Assembly: GCF_003350925.1 (NCBI RefSeq)
Contig: NZ_KZ857174.1
Span: 435,484-499,483, forward strand
Length of the DNA stretch: 64,000 nucleotides
Direction of reading: 5' to 3'
Source of the DNA: Dyella tabacisoli
GTDB taxonomy: Bacteria > Pseudomonadota > Gammaproteobacteria > Xanthomonadales > Rhodanobacteraceae
The position numbers and the translations under genes were made by a program. Below the pieces are notes generated by a model. That model was not told the origin of the DNA. It did no database searches and was given only the letters and a program-made list of their open reading frames with translations. Positions 1 through 8,883 of the stretch are shown piece after piece (the stretch's first letter is position 1; every line of letters begins with the position of its first letter).

Positions 1-164
1 TCGACCAGATTGTGGTCCAGCAGCCAGGCGGCCAATGATGTCTTTTGTTGGGTGGATTCCGTAACGGCACGGCGCACATCGGCTTCCGGCAGTATCCCCT
101 CGGACACCAGCCTACGCGCCATGCCCGATAGGCCGGCCAGCGACACTTGCAGTTGCGATGACAT
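1..164 (-). CDS. pilB: Type IV pilus assembly ATPase PilB, N-terminal fragment
   Basis: Only the first 54 or so residues lie in the window; the gene runs off the left edge. The minus strand reads MSSQLQVSLAGLSGMARRLV and continues through a segment ending in WLLDHNLV. This pattern (a 'GMARRLV' block, then an acidic helix and 'LAAWLL.....LV') matches the N-terminal regulatory domain of PilB/GspE-type ATPases of Xanthomonadales. PilB powers pilus extension from the cytoplasmic face of the inner membrane. The catalytic Walker motifs are outside the window, so the call rests on the N-terminus plus the two pilin genes 18 kb away on the same strand. Another GspE-family ATPase remains possible. Confidence 0.7.
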   Translation of the reverse strand, partial: MSSQLQVSLAGLSGMARRLVSEGILPEADVRRAVTESTQQKTSLAAWLLDHNLV

Positions 165-357
165 AGTTATTGTTGTCCAGCCCCCCGACAGGCATAGAAT
201 TTACCCCAGTTGGAGCGACCGGTCATCCATACTCGGTCACAGATCTTCCTGGAGTGACCTAGCGCACAGTGTTTGTGGCTGTAAGTAGTGCGTCGCAGCA
301 GAGGCGGCGACTCCGGCTTGAGCGCGTTATGATTCTTCGTCTTATCGGGGAATTACC

Positions 358-1212
358 TTGAATCGCTTAAGCATCATCTTGCCTGCCAAGAACGAGGCGG
401 GGGCTCTCGCCAGCCTGCTGCCACGCCTGCGTGCGGCCCAACCAGGGGCGGAAATCATCGTGGTAGACGATGGCTCCACCGACGATACGCGGGCCATTTG
501 CGAGAGCAGCGGGGTGACCTGCCTGTCTTCGCCGTATTCGATGGGGAATGGCGCTGCGATCAAGCGCGGTGCGCGGGCGGCGGTGGGCGAGATACTGATT
601 TTTATGGATGGCGACGGTCAGCATGATCCCGCCGATGTCGCGCGTTTGCTGGAACGTTTGGAGCAGGGCTACGACATGGTGGTCGGCGCGCGCGACTGGG
701 GTAGTCAGGCGGGCGTAGGCCGTGGTGTGGCCAATACGATTTACAACTGGCTTGCCACCCGTATGACAGGTCATGTCATCGCTGATCTCACGTCGGGTTT
801 TCGTGCGGTGCGTGCGGACAAGTTTCGCGAGTTTCTGCACCTCTTGCCCAATGGCTTCAGCTACCCGACGACCAGTACGATGGCGTTTTTCCGTAGCGCT
901 TATCCGGTGGCTTATGTGCCGATCAAGGCCGCGAAACGGGTTGGCAAGAGTCATATCAAGCCGTTTAAGGACGGTGTGCGTTTTTTGTTGATTATATTCA
1001 AGATCGCGACGTTGTATTCGCCGTTGAAATTGTTCGTTCCGGCAAGCGCGTTATTCTTTTTGCTCGGTTGCCTTAACTATGCGTGGACTTTCATGCACGG
1101 TGGTCGTTTGACAAATATGAGCACATTAATGTGGAGCGCGGCGGTTATCGTCTTTCTGATAGGGCTGGTTTCCGAGCAGATCACAGCATTGACATATCGC
1201 CGTCATGACTGA
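358..1212 (+). CDS. GT2 glycosyltransferase, polyprenyl-phosphate sugar synthase-like
   Basis: A family-2 glycosyltransferase of 284 aa resembling dolichyl/undecaprenyl-phosphate mannose or glucose synthases. It begins with the GT-A nucleotide-binding pattern (SIILPAKNEAGAL, then IIVVDDGSTDDT at about 33-44) and has the metal-binding DGDG at 84-87, followed by QHDP. Two hydrophobic segments near 215-240 and 253-272 would anchor it to the inner membrane, as in polyprenyl-phosphate sugar synthases. The start is a TTG preceded by a GGGGAA purine stretch; no better in-frame ATG was seen. It heads a plus-strand glycan block and overlaps the next gene by 8 nt. It could supply a lipid-linked monosaccharide for the GT-C protein at 15931-17949; that link is inference. 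Confidence 0.85.
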   Translation: MNRLSIILPAKNEAGALASLLPRLRAAQPGAEIIVVDDGSTDDTRAICESSGVTCLSSPYSMGNGAAIKRGARAAVGEILIFMDGDGQHDPADVARLLERLEQGYDMVVGARDWGSQAGVGRGVANTIYNWLATRMTGHVIADLTSGFRAVRADKFREFLHLLPNGFSYPTTSTMAFFRSAYPVAYVPIKAAKRVGKSHIKPFKDGVRFLLIIFKIATLYSPLKLFVPASALFFLLGCLNYAWTFMHGGRLTNMSTLMWSAAVIVFLIGLVSEQITALTYRRHD

Positions 1213-1954
1213 TGGTTCCAGTGGATTGCGTCGTCAATTAAGGCAATGGCTAGCTCCTATAAGCGCTACTCCACTGCATCCGCAATGGCAGGCTGCCAGA
1301 TGTGGGCGTCGAAGAAATGCGTGGATTGAAGAAAGGGCTTTCGGTTTGGTGCTGGATATCGGCTGTGCTGATGGCCAGATCCGACAGGGCCTAAGAAATA
1401 TTGAAGGCTATATTGGTCTCGATTATCCAATAACAACAAAGCTATATGGCACCCGTCCCAATATTTTCGGTGATGCCAAGGCACTGGCTTTTGCAGAAAA
1501 TTCATTTGATACAGTGCTTCTTCTTGATGTGGTTGAGCATCTTTCTCAGCCAGAGGCCGCGCTGCGGGAAGCTTGCCGAGTACTCAAGTTTAGTGGTCGC
1601 TTGTTGTTGACTATTCCTTTTGCCTATCCCTTGCACGATCAACCACACGACTTTCAGAGATTCACCGTGCATGGCCTCGAGTATCGGTTGCGTGAGGCGG
1701 GTTTTGAAACAGCAGTTATAGTGGAGGCGACCGATGGCATTGATGCCACTGCGGGCTGCCTGTCGATGACTTTGGCTCAAGGTGCAATTGATGCGATTTC
1801 ATCCCGGGGGTGGCGGATGGTGATGGTTCCGATCGCAATCGCTCTAATTCCGATAGTCAATCTCCTAGGCTGGCTACTTTCTAAGCTGCTGCCTGCACGG
1901 AACATGATGCCCGCTGCCTACTATGTAGTAGCCCATAGACGCGGCATTCCATGA
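1205..1954 (+). CDS. Class I SAM-dependent methyltransferase with C-terminal membrane segment
   Basis: A 249-aa protein with the SAM-binding motif I VLDIGCADG at about 49-57 and the usual acidic motif II region (GLDYP). The later LLLDVVEHL and LLLTIPFAYP segments are typical of Methyltransf_11/23 proteins in surface polysaccharide clusters. A hydrophobic stretch near 200-230 suggests a C-terminal membrane anchor. It overlaps the upstream glycosyltransferase by 8 nt and the downstream one by 4 nt (ATGA), so it is translationally coupled to both. The likely substrate is a sugar or lipid-linked glycan intermediate; the methylated atom cannot be deduced. The sequence here is visibly more AT-rich than the housekeeping genes to the right. 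Confidence 0.8.
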   Translation: MTDGSSGLRRQLRQWLAPISATPLHPQWQAARCGRRRNAWIEERAFGLVLDIGCADGQIRQGLRNIEGYIGLDYPITTKLYGTRPNIFGDAKALAFAENSFDTVLLLDVVEHLSQPEAALREACRVLKFSGRLLLTIPFAYPLHDQPHDFQRFTVHGLEYRLREAGFETAVIVEATDGIDATAGCLSMTLAQGAIDAISSRGWRMVMVPIAIALIPIVNLLGWLLSKLLPARNMMPAAYYVVAHRRGIP

Positions 1955-3159
1955 GTGCACATCAAAAGCCACGACTTCTTGTACTCACGTCGACCTACCC
2001 GCGCTGGTCAGGGGATCATGAGCCTGGCTTTGTACATGAGCTGGCGAAACGTCTGACTGATCGATTTGAGGTAATGGTGCTTGGTCCTCACGCCGCAGGA
2101 GCTGTCGTTGATGAGCGTCTCGATGGCGTTCGCGTAATCCGCTATCGATATGCTCCCGGTTTTTTGGAGACGCTGGTCAATGATGGCGGCATGGTGGCTA
2201 ATTTACGCCACGCATTTTGGAAGTGGTTGTTAGTCCCCGGTTTTTTCATTGGATTGTGGTGGGCATTCTTACGTGCACGCAGAGAGTGGCGGCCGGACGT
2301 GATTCATGCGCATTGGTTGGTGCCGCAAGGCGTGGTAGCGGCTATCGCACGAAAAGATGTGCCGCTTATAGTCACTTCGCATGGGGCGGATTTATTTGCA
2401 ATTTCTGGGCGTGCTTACGCATGGCTTCGTGCTTACGTCGTTGGCCGGGCATCGCGGATTACCGTGGTTAGCCAGGCTATGCGTCAGCGCCTGAGGCAGG
2501 AGATACCTGCCGCCGATCCGCTAGTCATGCCAATGGGAGTTGATTTCGCCGTTCGCTTCGTGCCGGATCACCGGCAACAACGATCACGAACTGTAATCTT
2601 ATTTGTCGGACGATTGGTCGAAAAGAAAGGGCTTCTCCATTTGATTGAAGCCATGCCGACGATCCTGGCAAGGCATCCACGAATACAATTGGATATCATC
2701 GGTTATGGTCCAGAGCGAAAGCGCCTTGGCGAGCGTATTGCAGAGCTTGGTATCGAAGATAGAGTTCATTTCCTTGGCGCCGTCGCGCAAGCGTTATTGC
2801 CATCCCACTATCAGCGAGCTGCAGTATGCGTGGCACCCTTCGTGGAGGCAGCTGATGGCGATCAAGAAGGGCTTGGTCTGGTCGTGGCTGAAGCCGTTGG
2901 GTGCTTATGTCCCGTAGTAGCAGGTGATGTGCAAGCTGTTTATGACCTACTCGATGCCGATTGCGCGCATATTGTGTCGCCACGTGACACGGATGCCCTT
3001 GCAGCGGCCATTGTCGATGTACTCGACCACCCTGACGCAGCGCAAAGTCGTGTTGCACACGCCCGCACTCAGATCGAGAGAAAAATTTCATGGACGGCGG
3101 TAGCCAACGGGTACGCTGACTTATTTAACGCGATAGTGATAGACAGCAAGAGTCGATGA
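1951..3159 (+). CDS. GT4 family glycosyltransferase
   Basis: A 402-aa retaining GT-B glycosyltransferase. The N-terminal half opens with LLVLTSTYPRWSGDHEPGFV, the standard GT4 start, and has DVIHAHWLVPQG at about 115-126 and VTSHGAD. The C-terminal half carries FVGRLVEKKGLLHLIEA and the sugar-nucleotide-binding E-x7-E region (EGLGLVVAEA) near 307-316. It would transfer a sugar from a nucleotide donor onto a lipid-linked acceptor at the inner membrane. It overlaps the upstream methyltransferase by ATGA. A 52-nt gap separates it from the next glycosyltransferase. Donor and acceptor are unknown. Confidence 0.9.
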   Translation: MSAHQKPRLLVLTSTYPRWSGDHEPGFVHELAKRLTDRFEVMVLGPHAAGAVVDERLDGVRVIRYRYAPGFLETLVNDGGMVANLRHAFWKWLLVPGFFIGLWWAFLRARREWRPDVIHAHWLVPQGVVAAIARKDVPLIVTSHGADLFAISGRAYAWLRAYVVGRASRITVVSQAMRQRLRQEIPAADPLVMPMGVDFAVRFVPDHRQQRSRTVILFVGRLVEKKGLLHLIEAMPTILARHPRIQLDIIGYGPERKRLGERIAELGIEDRVHFLGAVAQALLPSHYQRAAVCVAPFVEAADGDQEGLGLVVAEAVGCLCPVVAGDVQAVYDLLDADCAHIVSPRDTDALAAAIVDVLDHPDAAQSRVAHARTQIERKISWTAVANGYADLFNAIVIDSKSR

Positions 3160-3211
3160 CGACTAGAACGCCGGATTGGCAAACCACCATTTGAGTTGAA
3201 AGCGAGTCATC

Positions 3212-4237
3212 GTGAGCCGTTCGTTGAAAATATGGATCCCCACCATCCGAGCGGGGAGCGGTGCGGACGTATTCGCCCTGCGGCTTTCGCAGGCGCTAAG
3301 ACGAGCGGGACATGAGCCGCTGTTGCAGTGGTTTGATCGACGGTATGAATTCTTGCCGGAACTACTTCGGCGATACCGTAAGCCACCCGCGATCGATGTC
3401 ATTCACGCCGACAGCTCTAACGCTTGGGCATTTCTGGGGCGTGACGCTCCGGTCGTAGCCACGGTACATCATCTGGTTCATGACCCCGCCTACGCACCTT
3501 ATCGCTCATCATTGCAGGCGCTTCATCACCGTTTGAATATTCGATGGAGAGAGGCGCTCGCCATCAGGCATAGTGCTGCTGTGACGGCTGTATCGAGTTA
3601 CGTAGCGCAGACAGTGAAAGACGTGTTTGGCCGCGAGTCCGTAAATGTGATCGGCAACTGGGTCAATAACGACCTATATACGTCGTCTCTTAATTACAGG
3701 CCAATTCAAAGCGGTAAGTTTAGATTATTGATGGTCGGTAATCAGAGTCGGCGCAAGGGCTATGATTTGCTGCCGGCGTTCTCCAAGGCGCTGGGTGCGA
3801 ACTTTGACTTGCGTTGCACCGCAGGATTACGTGATGAGCGCGGCGGTTCTGAATTGCCCAACGTAAGCACTCTTGGAAAGCTGTCCGAAGAAGAGTTGAT
3901 TAGTGAATACCAGCACTGCGATGCGGTGGTCTCACTGTCTCGTTACGAAGGTTTTGGCTACACCGCTTTGGAAGGGATGGCATGCGGCAAACCATTTATT
4001 GGGTTCCACACAAGCGGGCTGACAGACGTAGTTGTGGATGAGGTGACAGGGTTTTTGCTGCCAATCAACGACATAAGTGCCTTGGCCGCGCGCTGTGTGC
4101 AGTTGGCAGAGCATCCCTCGATGCTGGAGCACATGGGGCAGGCTGGAAGAGAGCGGGCGTTGAGTGTTTTTGACGAAAGCACCGCGGCTAATGCTTATGT
4201 TGAGCTATATCGAAAAATTATCAGCGTCAACTCGTAA
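3212..4237 (+). CDS. GT4 family glycosyltransferase
   Basis: A 341-aa GT-B glycosyltransferase starting at GTG. The N-terminus (KIWIPTIRAGSGADVFALRL) is the GT4 acceptor domain. The C-terminal domain has LLMVGNQSRRKGYDLLPAF at about 170-188 and SRYEGFGYTALEGMACGKP near 239-257, including the E-x7-E motif. It is shorter than the preceding GT4, as is common for single-linkage enzymes of O-antigen or pilin glycan clusters. It is 52 nt downstream of the previous glycosyltransferase and 6 nt upstream of the next, so probably the same transcript. Sugar specificity is unknown. Confidence 0.88.
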   Translation: MSRSLKIWIPTIRAGSGADVFALRLSQALRRAGHEPLLQWFDRRYEFLPELLRRYRKPPAIDVIHADSSNAWAFLGRDAPVVATVHHLVHDPAYAPYRSSLQALHHRLNIRWREALAIRHSAAVTAVSSYVAQTVKDVFGRESVNVIGNWVNNDLYTSSLNYRPIQSGKFRLLMVGNQSRRKGYDLLPAFSKALGANFDLRCTAGLRDERGGSELPNVSTLGKLSEEELISEYQHCDAVVSLSRYEGFGYTALEGMACGKPFIGFHTSGLTDVVVDEVTGFLLPINDISALAARCVQLAEHPSMLEHMGQAGRERALSVFDESTAANAYVELYRKIISVNS

Positions 4238-4243
4238 TTTTTA

Positions 4244-5290
4244 ATGGTGTCTACATTGCCTTCAATCATCACGACCATTATTCCAACTTTTCGGCGGCCG
4301 GCATTGCTCCGGCGAGCCATTACTAGTGCTCTGGCGCAAGACGGCGTCAGTCTCACTGTGCATGTTTTCGATAACGCGTCAGGCGATGAGACGCGCAGCT
4401 TAGTCTCGGAACTGGCTGCAGATGATCCTCGACTGCGTTATCAAGAGCATGAGCGAAATATCGGAGCAACTGATAACTTTGAGTTTGGGTTCAAGAGTGT
4501 GGAGACACCATTTTTTTCGGTTCTTTCCGATGATGACTATCTGCTTCCCGGCTTTTATCAGCACGCACTAGATGATTTTGCCAAGCATCCTGAAGCGATA
4601 TTTTGGGCTGGCATGACGCTGCAGGTCGACGAAAAGGGCGATATTTGGGATGTACGGACCGATCAATGGCCGATCGATGGCATGTTTCTGCCGCCGGAAG
4701 GCTTGATGGTCATGATGCATGGTAAAGCACCAATTTGGACTGGTATCGTATTTAGGCGTGAGATACTTGATCTCATTGGGCTCCCAGATCGAGAGGCGCT
4801 TGGTCCATCGGATCTGGACTTCATCCTAAGGGCCGCCGCGTCTTATCCATTTGTTCTGCGCAAGTATCCGGCAGCTGTATTCACGCTCAACTCTGCGTCA
4901 TACAGCGCAACGCAACCGTTGTCGTCATTCTGGCCGGGCTGGCAAAAGATGTTACTCAATCTCGAAACCAACACCAGCTTGGATGGGCGTGTCAAAACTG
5001 AGGCTCTGGCTGCGCTTCATCAGGATGCGCGGCGCATGCTGTTCCGACGTGGCGCAAATGCTTTATCGGCAGGGCGCTATGATTTTACGCTTGGCGCTGC
5101 GGCAGCCCTGCATACGTACTACGATCAGCGTGGCCGCGCATGGATGCTGAGGACTTTAGCAATCGCTTGCGCGCGACTCCCATGGCTGCAACGTGTATAT
5201 GCCAAGGCATATCGCACTGTTGAGCATCTTTTAGTGAAATCTCGTACAGATCTGAAGCCACGCTTTGGTCATTTGATCAGGCGATCTTGA
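4244..5290 (+). CDS. GT2 family glycosyltransferase
   Basis: A 348-aa inverting GT-A glycosyltransferase. It opens with TTIIPTFRRPALLRRAITSA, followed by VHVFDNASGDETR at about 40-52 and the metal-binding acidic motif LSDDDYLLPGF near 94-104. The C-terminal third has no membrane segment by eye but is basic and partly helical, which suits peripheral membrane association. It ends the plus-strand glycan block and converges on the flippase gene with only 19 nt between them and no clear terminator, so transcripts from the two strands probably overlap here. Confidence 0.88.
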   Translation: MVSTLPSIITTIIPTFRRPALLRRAITSALAQDGVSLTVHVFDNASGDETRSLVSELAADDPRLRYQEHERNIGATDNFEFGFKSVETPFFSVLSDDDYLLPGFYQHALDDFAKHPEAIFWAGMTLQVDEKGDIWDVRTDQWPIDGMFLPPEGLMVMMHGKAPIWTGIVFRREILDLIGLPDREALGPSDLDFILRAAASYPFVLRKYPAAVFTLNSASYSATQPLSSFWPGWQKMLLNLETNTSLDGRVKTEALAALHQDARRMLFRRGANALSAGRYDFTLGAAAALHTYYDQRGRAWMLRTLAIACARLPWLQRVYAKAYRTVEHLLVKSRTDLKPRFGHLIRRS

Positions 5291-5309
5291 TTTGTTGTAT
5301 ATCGGGTTG

Positions 5310-6827
5310 TCAGTTGCATTTTCTCGGCCATATGGAATGCATTAGTTGCTGTTTTATATGTTCTCGCGCCATCGGCGCGGCCAATATTGTTATCAGCAAT
5401 GTTGTTGCACTCGCGAGCGCCAGTAGAAAAAAACTCGCTAGGTTTCGCGATAGTGTAGGTATCAACCATCCTGCACACAGCGCGCCTGTCGCTGCTACAG
5501 CGATGGGCGGCATGGTGTCTCGTAGATACCACCTGAGCATTTCGCCACGCATAAGTCGACGATGCATTAACGGTATGCCTATGACTACAAGCCCAAGGTT
5601 GATTGCTAGTAAGAGGCATGCGGCACCAACTATGCCATGGTGACCAACGGCCCATATGCAGAAGGGAATGCCAAGGATCAGTGCGGTCAGGTTTATTCCG
5701 ACCGTGAGACGTGTCCAGCCATGTGCAAGTTGTAAAGCATAGGGCAGGTTCATCATGCCATTGAGTGCTGTTCCCGCGACAAGTATGGACAGGGGCGTAG
5801 CCACCTTTGTGGCCATAGCTGCATCTCCTGTCCACAAATAGATTACGTCTTTGGAAAAGACTATCAGCATGGTTGATACAGCGGCAATTACGACGGCTAA
5901 GTACTGATTGCTCAAGTGATAGAGCTCAGTCAATGCCTTGTAATTACTCGTTGCTACCAATCGACTGTAACGCGGGTATAGCGCATTGAACATTGGTTGA
6001 ATCATGCGGCCAAGTCCTGCGGCGACGCTGAGTGCCAGTGTGAAGTAGCCCAGCTCAATCAACGGGCGCATTGTCGACAATACGATACGGTCGAGTTGTG
6101 TTAGTGCAACGGATAGTGCGGTGATGACAATGAGGCCACCTGCGAATCGACCTACGTTTCGTAGCTCTTCCATTTGAAACTGTGCCCGAGATTTGCTGGT
6201 GGGCATTAAGCGCCACAGAACGAAAGCGGAAGTCAGTGATTGGCAAGCTCCCATCGCGGCATACCACCACATAAATGCACTGATGGTCGGGGATATCCAG
6301 TAAAGCACAGGCAGTACACCAACGCCGCGCAGCGTAGCGAAACCTGCATTGATCAGATTCAGTACGGGCTGGCGTTCAAGTCCGGACAGGCCGTTGGAAT
6401 AAAAACTGCTCGGCCATTGCAGGGCAACAGCCAATCCCATAACAATGATCGCGTGAGCGGTTTCGGCAGGTGTCAGATTCTGTGGGCGCAGCCAGTGATG
6501 TGCTAGCGGACCGCTGGCTAGCCAGATAGTGACGGCTATGGTCGCTGCAGCAGGCCAGACTAACCATTCAAGGGTTCGTACCAAATTACTTGCGGTGTGG
6601 AACGTGTTGGCATTGTGTGACCGGCGTGCCAGCTCCCGATTGAGCACATTACCCATGCCAAGGTCGAGCAAGAGAGAAATCGACTGCAGACTGAGCATTA
6701 AGCCAACCAAGCCGAAGGCTTCCATGCCAAGTGCACGTACGTAGAGCGGCACGAATGCCACCGACATCAGTGCCATCCAGATCTGCCCAGCGTAATTGGC
6801 GAGAATATTTGTGCGTAGGGCTGGCAT
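5310..6827 (-). CDS. Oligosaccharide flippase, Wzx/MATE-like
   Basis: A 505-aa polytopic membrane protein with roughly 12-14 hydrophobic segments. Its N-terminus (NILANYAGQIWMALMSVAFV followed by PLYVRALGMEAFGLVGL) is characteristic of polysaccharide biosynthesis (Wzx/RfbX) proteins of the MOP superfamily. It would flip an undecaprenyl-linked glycan from the cytoplasmic to the periplasmic leaflet. It is the last gene of the minus-strand sugar operon, starting 10 nt after the CmcI-like gene. No Wzy polymerase was recognised in the window. The repeat unit may therefore be transferred without polymerisation, or polymerised by an enzyme encoded elsewhere. Confidence 0.88.
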   Translation of the reverse strand: MPALRTNILANYAGQIWMALMSVAFVPLYVRALGMEAFGLVGLMLSLQSISLLLDLGMGNVLNRELARRSHNANTFHTASNLVRTLEWLVWPAAATIAVTIWLASGPLAHHWLRPQNLTPAETAHAIIVMGLAVALQWPSSFYSNGLSGLERQPVLNLINAGFATLRGVGVLPVLYWISPTISAFMWWYAAMGACQSLTSAFVLWRLMPTSKSRAQFQMEELRNVGRFAGGLIVITALSVALTQLDRIVLSTMRPLIELGYFTLALSVAAGLGRMIQPMFNALYPRYSRLVATSNYKALTELYHLSNQYLAVVIAAVSTMLIVFSKDVIYLWTGDAAMATKVATPLSILVAGTALNGMMNLPYALQLAHGWTRLTVGINLTALILGIPFCIWAVGHHGIVGAACLLLAINLGLVVIGIPLMHRRLMRGEMLRWYLRDTMPPIAVAATGALCAGWLIPTLSRNLASFFLLALASATTLLITILAAPMAREHIKQQLMHSIWPRKCN

Positions 6828-6837
6828 CGGCAGTGAA

Positions 6838-7650
6838 CTACACGCGCCGTAAGTACCCGTCGGGGGCGACGGTAATCAACAATTTGCTCACAATGGTGGT
6901 ATCGATTTCCAATGCGAGAGGCGCGCCATCGAGCGCTGTGCGCTTCTCTGCTTTGAGGCGATGCAAATACTCATGCACTGCGGTTTTCGGGTTGTTGCCC
7001 TTAGACCAGGGCCGGTCCGGAACAACGGGGTCGGGTAGATCCTCTATTAAAGTATCGAATACAACGCAATAACTGCCTTTTGTGGTCAGTGGTGCATAAG
7101 CTTCGAGCTCGGCAAGCACATGGTCGTGCGTATGGTTGGAATCGAGAATAACCATGACGCGTGAGTATCCCGATGCTGCTTGATGAACTTTGGCAATGAT
7201 TTCCGGAGCGATCGATGAGCCTTCTATCATGCTAATGCGATGTGCCATAGGGTGTGCCTCGATCGCTGCACGGTTGTGCGGGCGGATATCGATGTCGATG
7301 CCGAGCACTCGGCGACGTGATGTACGTGGGTCCAGAGGCGTTCCAGCCTCGACCGCGTCACAGTAGTCGAGTAGTGCTAGCAACGATGCGCTCATGATCA
7401 ACGAGCCGCCGTGTGCAATTCCGGCTTCGATAATGAGGTCGGGGCGGACCTGCCAGACCAATTCCTGTATGGCAGCCATGTCTTGTGGAAACTGAATGAG
7501 TGGTCTCCCCATCCAGTTGAAGTTGTATGCATATTTGTGCCGCGTGATCTCTCGAAGCCAGATCCGCGAGAGCGCCTGCACATCGGTATCTTGCCGAAGG
7601 CTTGCGATGTTTTCGGCGACTTCAGCTTGAAATTTTTCGATCTCGTTCAT
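6838..7650 (-). CDS. CmcI-like (cephalosporin hydroxylase family) putative methyltransferase
   Basis: A 270-aa protein of the family named after cephalosporin hydroxylase CmcI, whose members in glycan clusters are usually SAM-dependent O-methyltransferases. The SAM site is visible as IIEAGIAHGGSLIMSASLL at about 74-92. A conserved acidic/metal site appears as VILDSNHTHDHVLAEL near 169-184, with FDTLIEDLPDP further on. It overlaps the WbqC gene by 29 nt, implying coupled translation. The likely role is O-methylation of a sugar hydroxyl in the glycan made by this cluster. Hydroxylation is unlikely, because the family name is historical. Confidence 0.8.
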   Translation of the reverse strand: MNEIEKFQAEVAENIASLRQDTDVQALSRIWLREITRHKYAYNFNWMGRPLIQFPQDMAAIQELVWQVRPDLIIEAGIAHGGSLIMSASLLALLDYCDAVEAGTPLDPRTSRRRVLGIDIDIRPHNRAAIEAHPMAHRISMIEGSSIAPEIIAKVHQAASGYSRVMVILDSNHTHDHVLAELEAYAPLTTKGSYCVVFDTLIEDLPDPVVPDRPWSKGNNPKTAVHEYLHRLKAEKRTALDGAPLALEIDTTIVSKLLITVAPDGYLRRV

Positions 7651-8362
7651 TACTTAGGAAGTCCTTCCAGTAGATTGACCTTGGGCAAATACAGTCGATG
7701 CCTTTAGGGCCGACATTGGCTACCAGGTCGAGTGCCGAAACGTATGGTGTGAACTCGCCGTGGAGTTGTGGATAAGGGGCTTTTGTGTAGTCCATATATC
7801 TGACACGCACGCCAGCTTGTTCGAACGCCTCATGGTCAAGATAACGGCTTGCTCCATGTCCTGTGAGATACACATCACCGCGAAGCGCGAGCACGATATC
7901 CAGGACACGGCGGCTGCTTGAACCGCCAATTTCAAGTGATTCTGAGCTATTGAAGGTACGACTGAGATCAAGCCCATAGTAACGGCACAATGCCATCAGG
8001 GACGCTTCACTGAGACCCCCTATGGTTTCGTAGTCGTTTTCATAAACTGATTCGACCAGGCTCAACATCTCGTTGCAGTAGGGGGCCTTGGCGTACGCCT
8101 CGGTCAGGAGCTGCATATGCTCCTGGCGCCAGTTGCGCTGATTGTTGATTCTCACTTCGTTGATGCGTTGCCCTAGCCGTAAACCTAGCAGGGGCACACT
8201 AAGCCATTTTATTTCCCGTGCCGTCTTGACCTGCACGCGGTTGACGAAGCTTCCCTTAGAGAATTGGACATCCGGGTAGTGGACAAAAACATCGGCCGCA
8301 CGAACCTGTTCAAGCATTCCGATCCAGGGAAACAACATCGGTTGGGAGATGACGACAATCAT
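7622..8362 (-). CDS. WbqC-like family protein
   Basis: A 246-aa protein with the WbqC family signature: VVISQPMLFPWIGMLEQVRA at residues 3-22, then DVFVHYPDVQFSKGSFVNRV and the LTGHGASRYLD segment in the C-terminal half. WbqC-like proteins occur in O-antigen and other surface glycan clusters that make acylated amino sugars. Their reaction is poorly defined, though an amino-sugar acyltransferase role has been proposed for some. The ATG overlaps the stop of the upstream GNAT gene (ATGA). Beside a GNAT and an aminotransferase gene, it probably helps modify the amino group introduced by the DegT enzyme; that is inference. Confidence 0.85.
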   Translation of the reverse strand: MIVVISQPMLFPWIGMLEQVRAADVFVHYPDVQFSKGSFVNRVQVKTAREIKWLSVPLLGLRLGQRINEVRINNQRNWRQEHMQLLTEAYAKAPYCNEMLSLVESVYENDYETIGGLSEASLMALCRYYGLDLSRTFNSSESLEIGGSSSRRVLDIVLALRGDVYLTGHGASRYLDHEAFEQAGVRVRYMDYTKAPYPQLHGEFTPYVSALDLVANVGPKGIDCICPRSIYWKDFLSNERDRKISS

Positions 8363-8874
8363 TCGCCTAAAAACCGTTCCATGATAAGCACGCTTTGGTG
8401 TTGATCGCCGACGCGGAAATGCTGGGTCATAGTGCCGACTTCGCGATAACCGCTCTTTCGGTAGAACGCTATGGCTCGTGCATTGTCCGCGAGCACCTTC
8501 AACGTGAGCTTGCGTACGCCTAGTGTCCGATGGAGATACGAGTCTAGAAGTTGGCAGGCTTCGAGGGCCGAATGGTTTCCATGTGCTGCCGGGGAGAAGC
8601 AGATGCCTATCTCGCCTACACCATGGAAGCTGTCGATGTTTGCCACTTGAAGATAGCCAAGCACAGTGTCATCGGCGCGTGCCGCAGCTACGAAGAAAAC
8701 CATGTCGTCACGCGATGATCGTTCGATCAGCCATCGGCGGACTCTCTCAATGGAGTTCGGTTTCGCTTGGCTCATCAGCAACGCTTGTAGCTCGACATTG
8801 TTGCGGAGTACGGCTATTGCCTCGAGGTCGGACTCGCGCCACTCACGGAGTACCAGTTGGTCACCTTGTAGCAT
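8359..8874 (-). CDS. GNAT family N-acetyltransferase
   Basis: A 171-aa protein of the RimJ/RimL-like GNAT type. It starts with LVLREWRESDLEAIAVLRNN and has FFVAAARADDTVLGYLQV, then GEIGICFSPAAHGNHSALEA and the C-terminal KLTLKVLADNARAIAFYRKS with GYREVG, which forms the acetyl-CoA-binding end of the fold. Similar acetyltransferases N-acetylate 4-amino-4,6-dideoxy sugars in O-antigen clusters. Placed between the aminotransferase and the WbqC gene in a tightly overlapping operon, it is the best candidate for acylating the new amine. Substrate not proven. Confidence 0.85.
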   Translation of the reverse strand: MLQGDQLVLREWRESDLEAIAVLRNNVELQALLMSQAKPNSIERVRRWLIERSSRDDMVFFVAAARADDTVLGYLQVANIDSFHGVGEIGICFSPAAHGNHSALEACQLLDSYLHRTLGVRKLTLKVLADNARAIAFYRKSGYREVGTMTQHFRVGDQHQSVLIMERFLGE

Positions 8875-8883
8875 GGGTATTCC

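Noticed and set aside
165..357. Possible promoter or regulatory element between pilB and the first glycosyltransferase gene
   Set aside because: The gap must contain divergent promoters, but no -35/-10 pair, sigma-54 site or operator stood out clearly enough to place.
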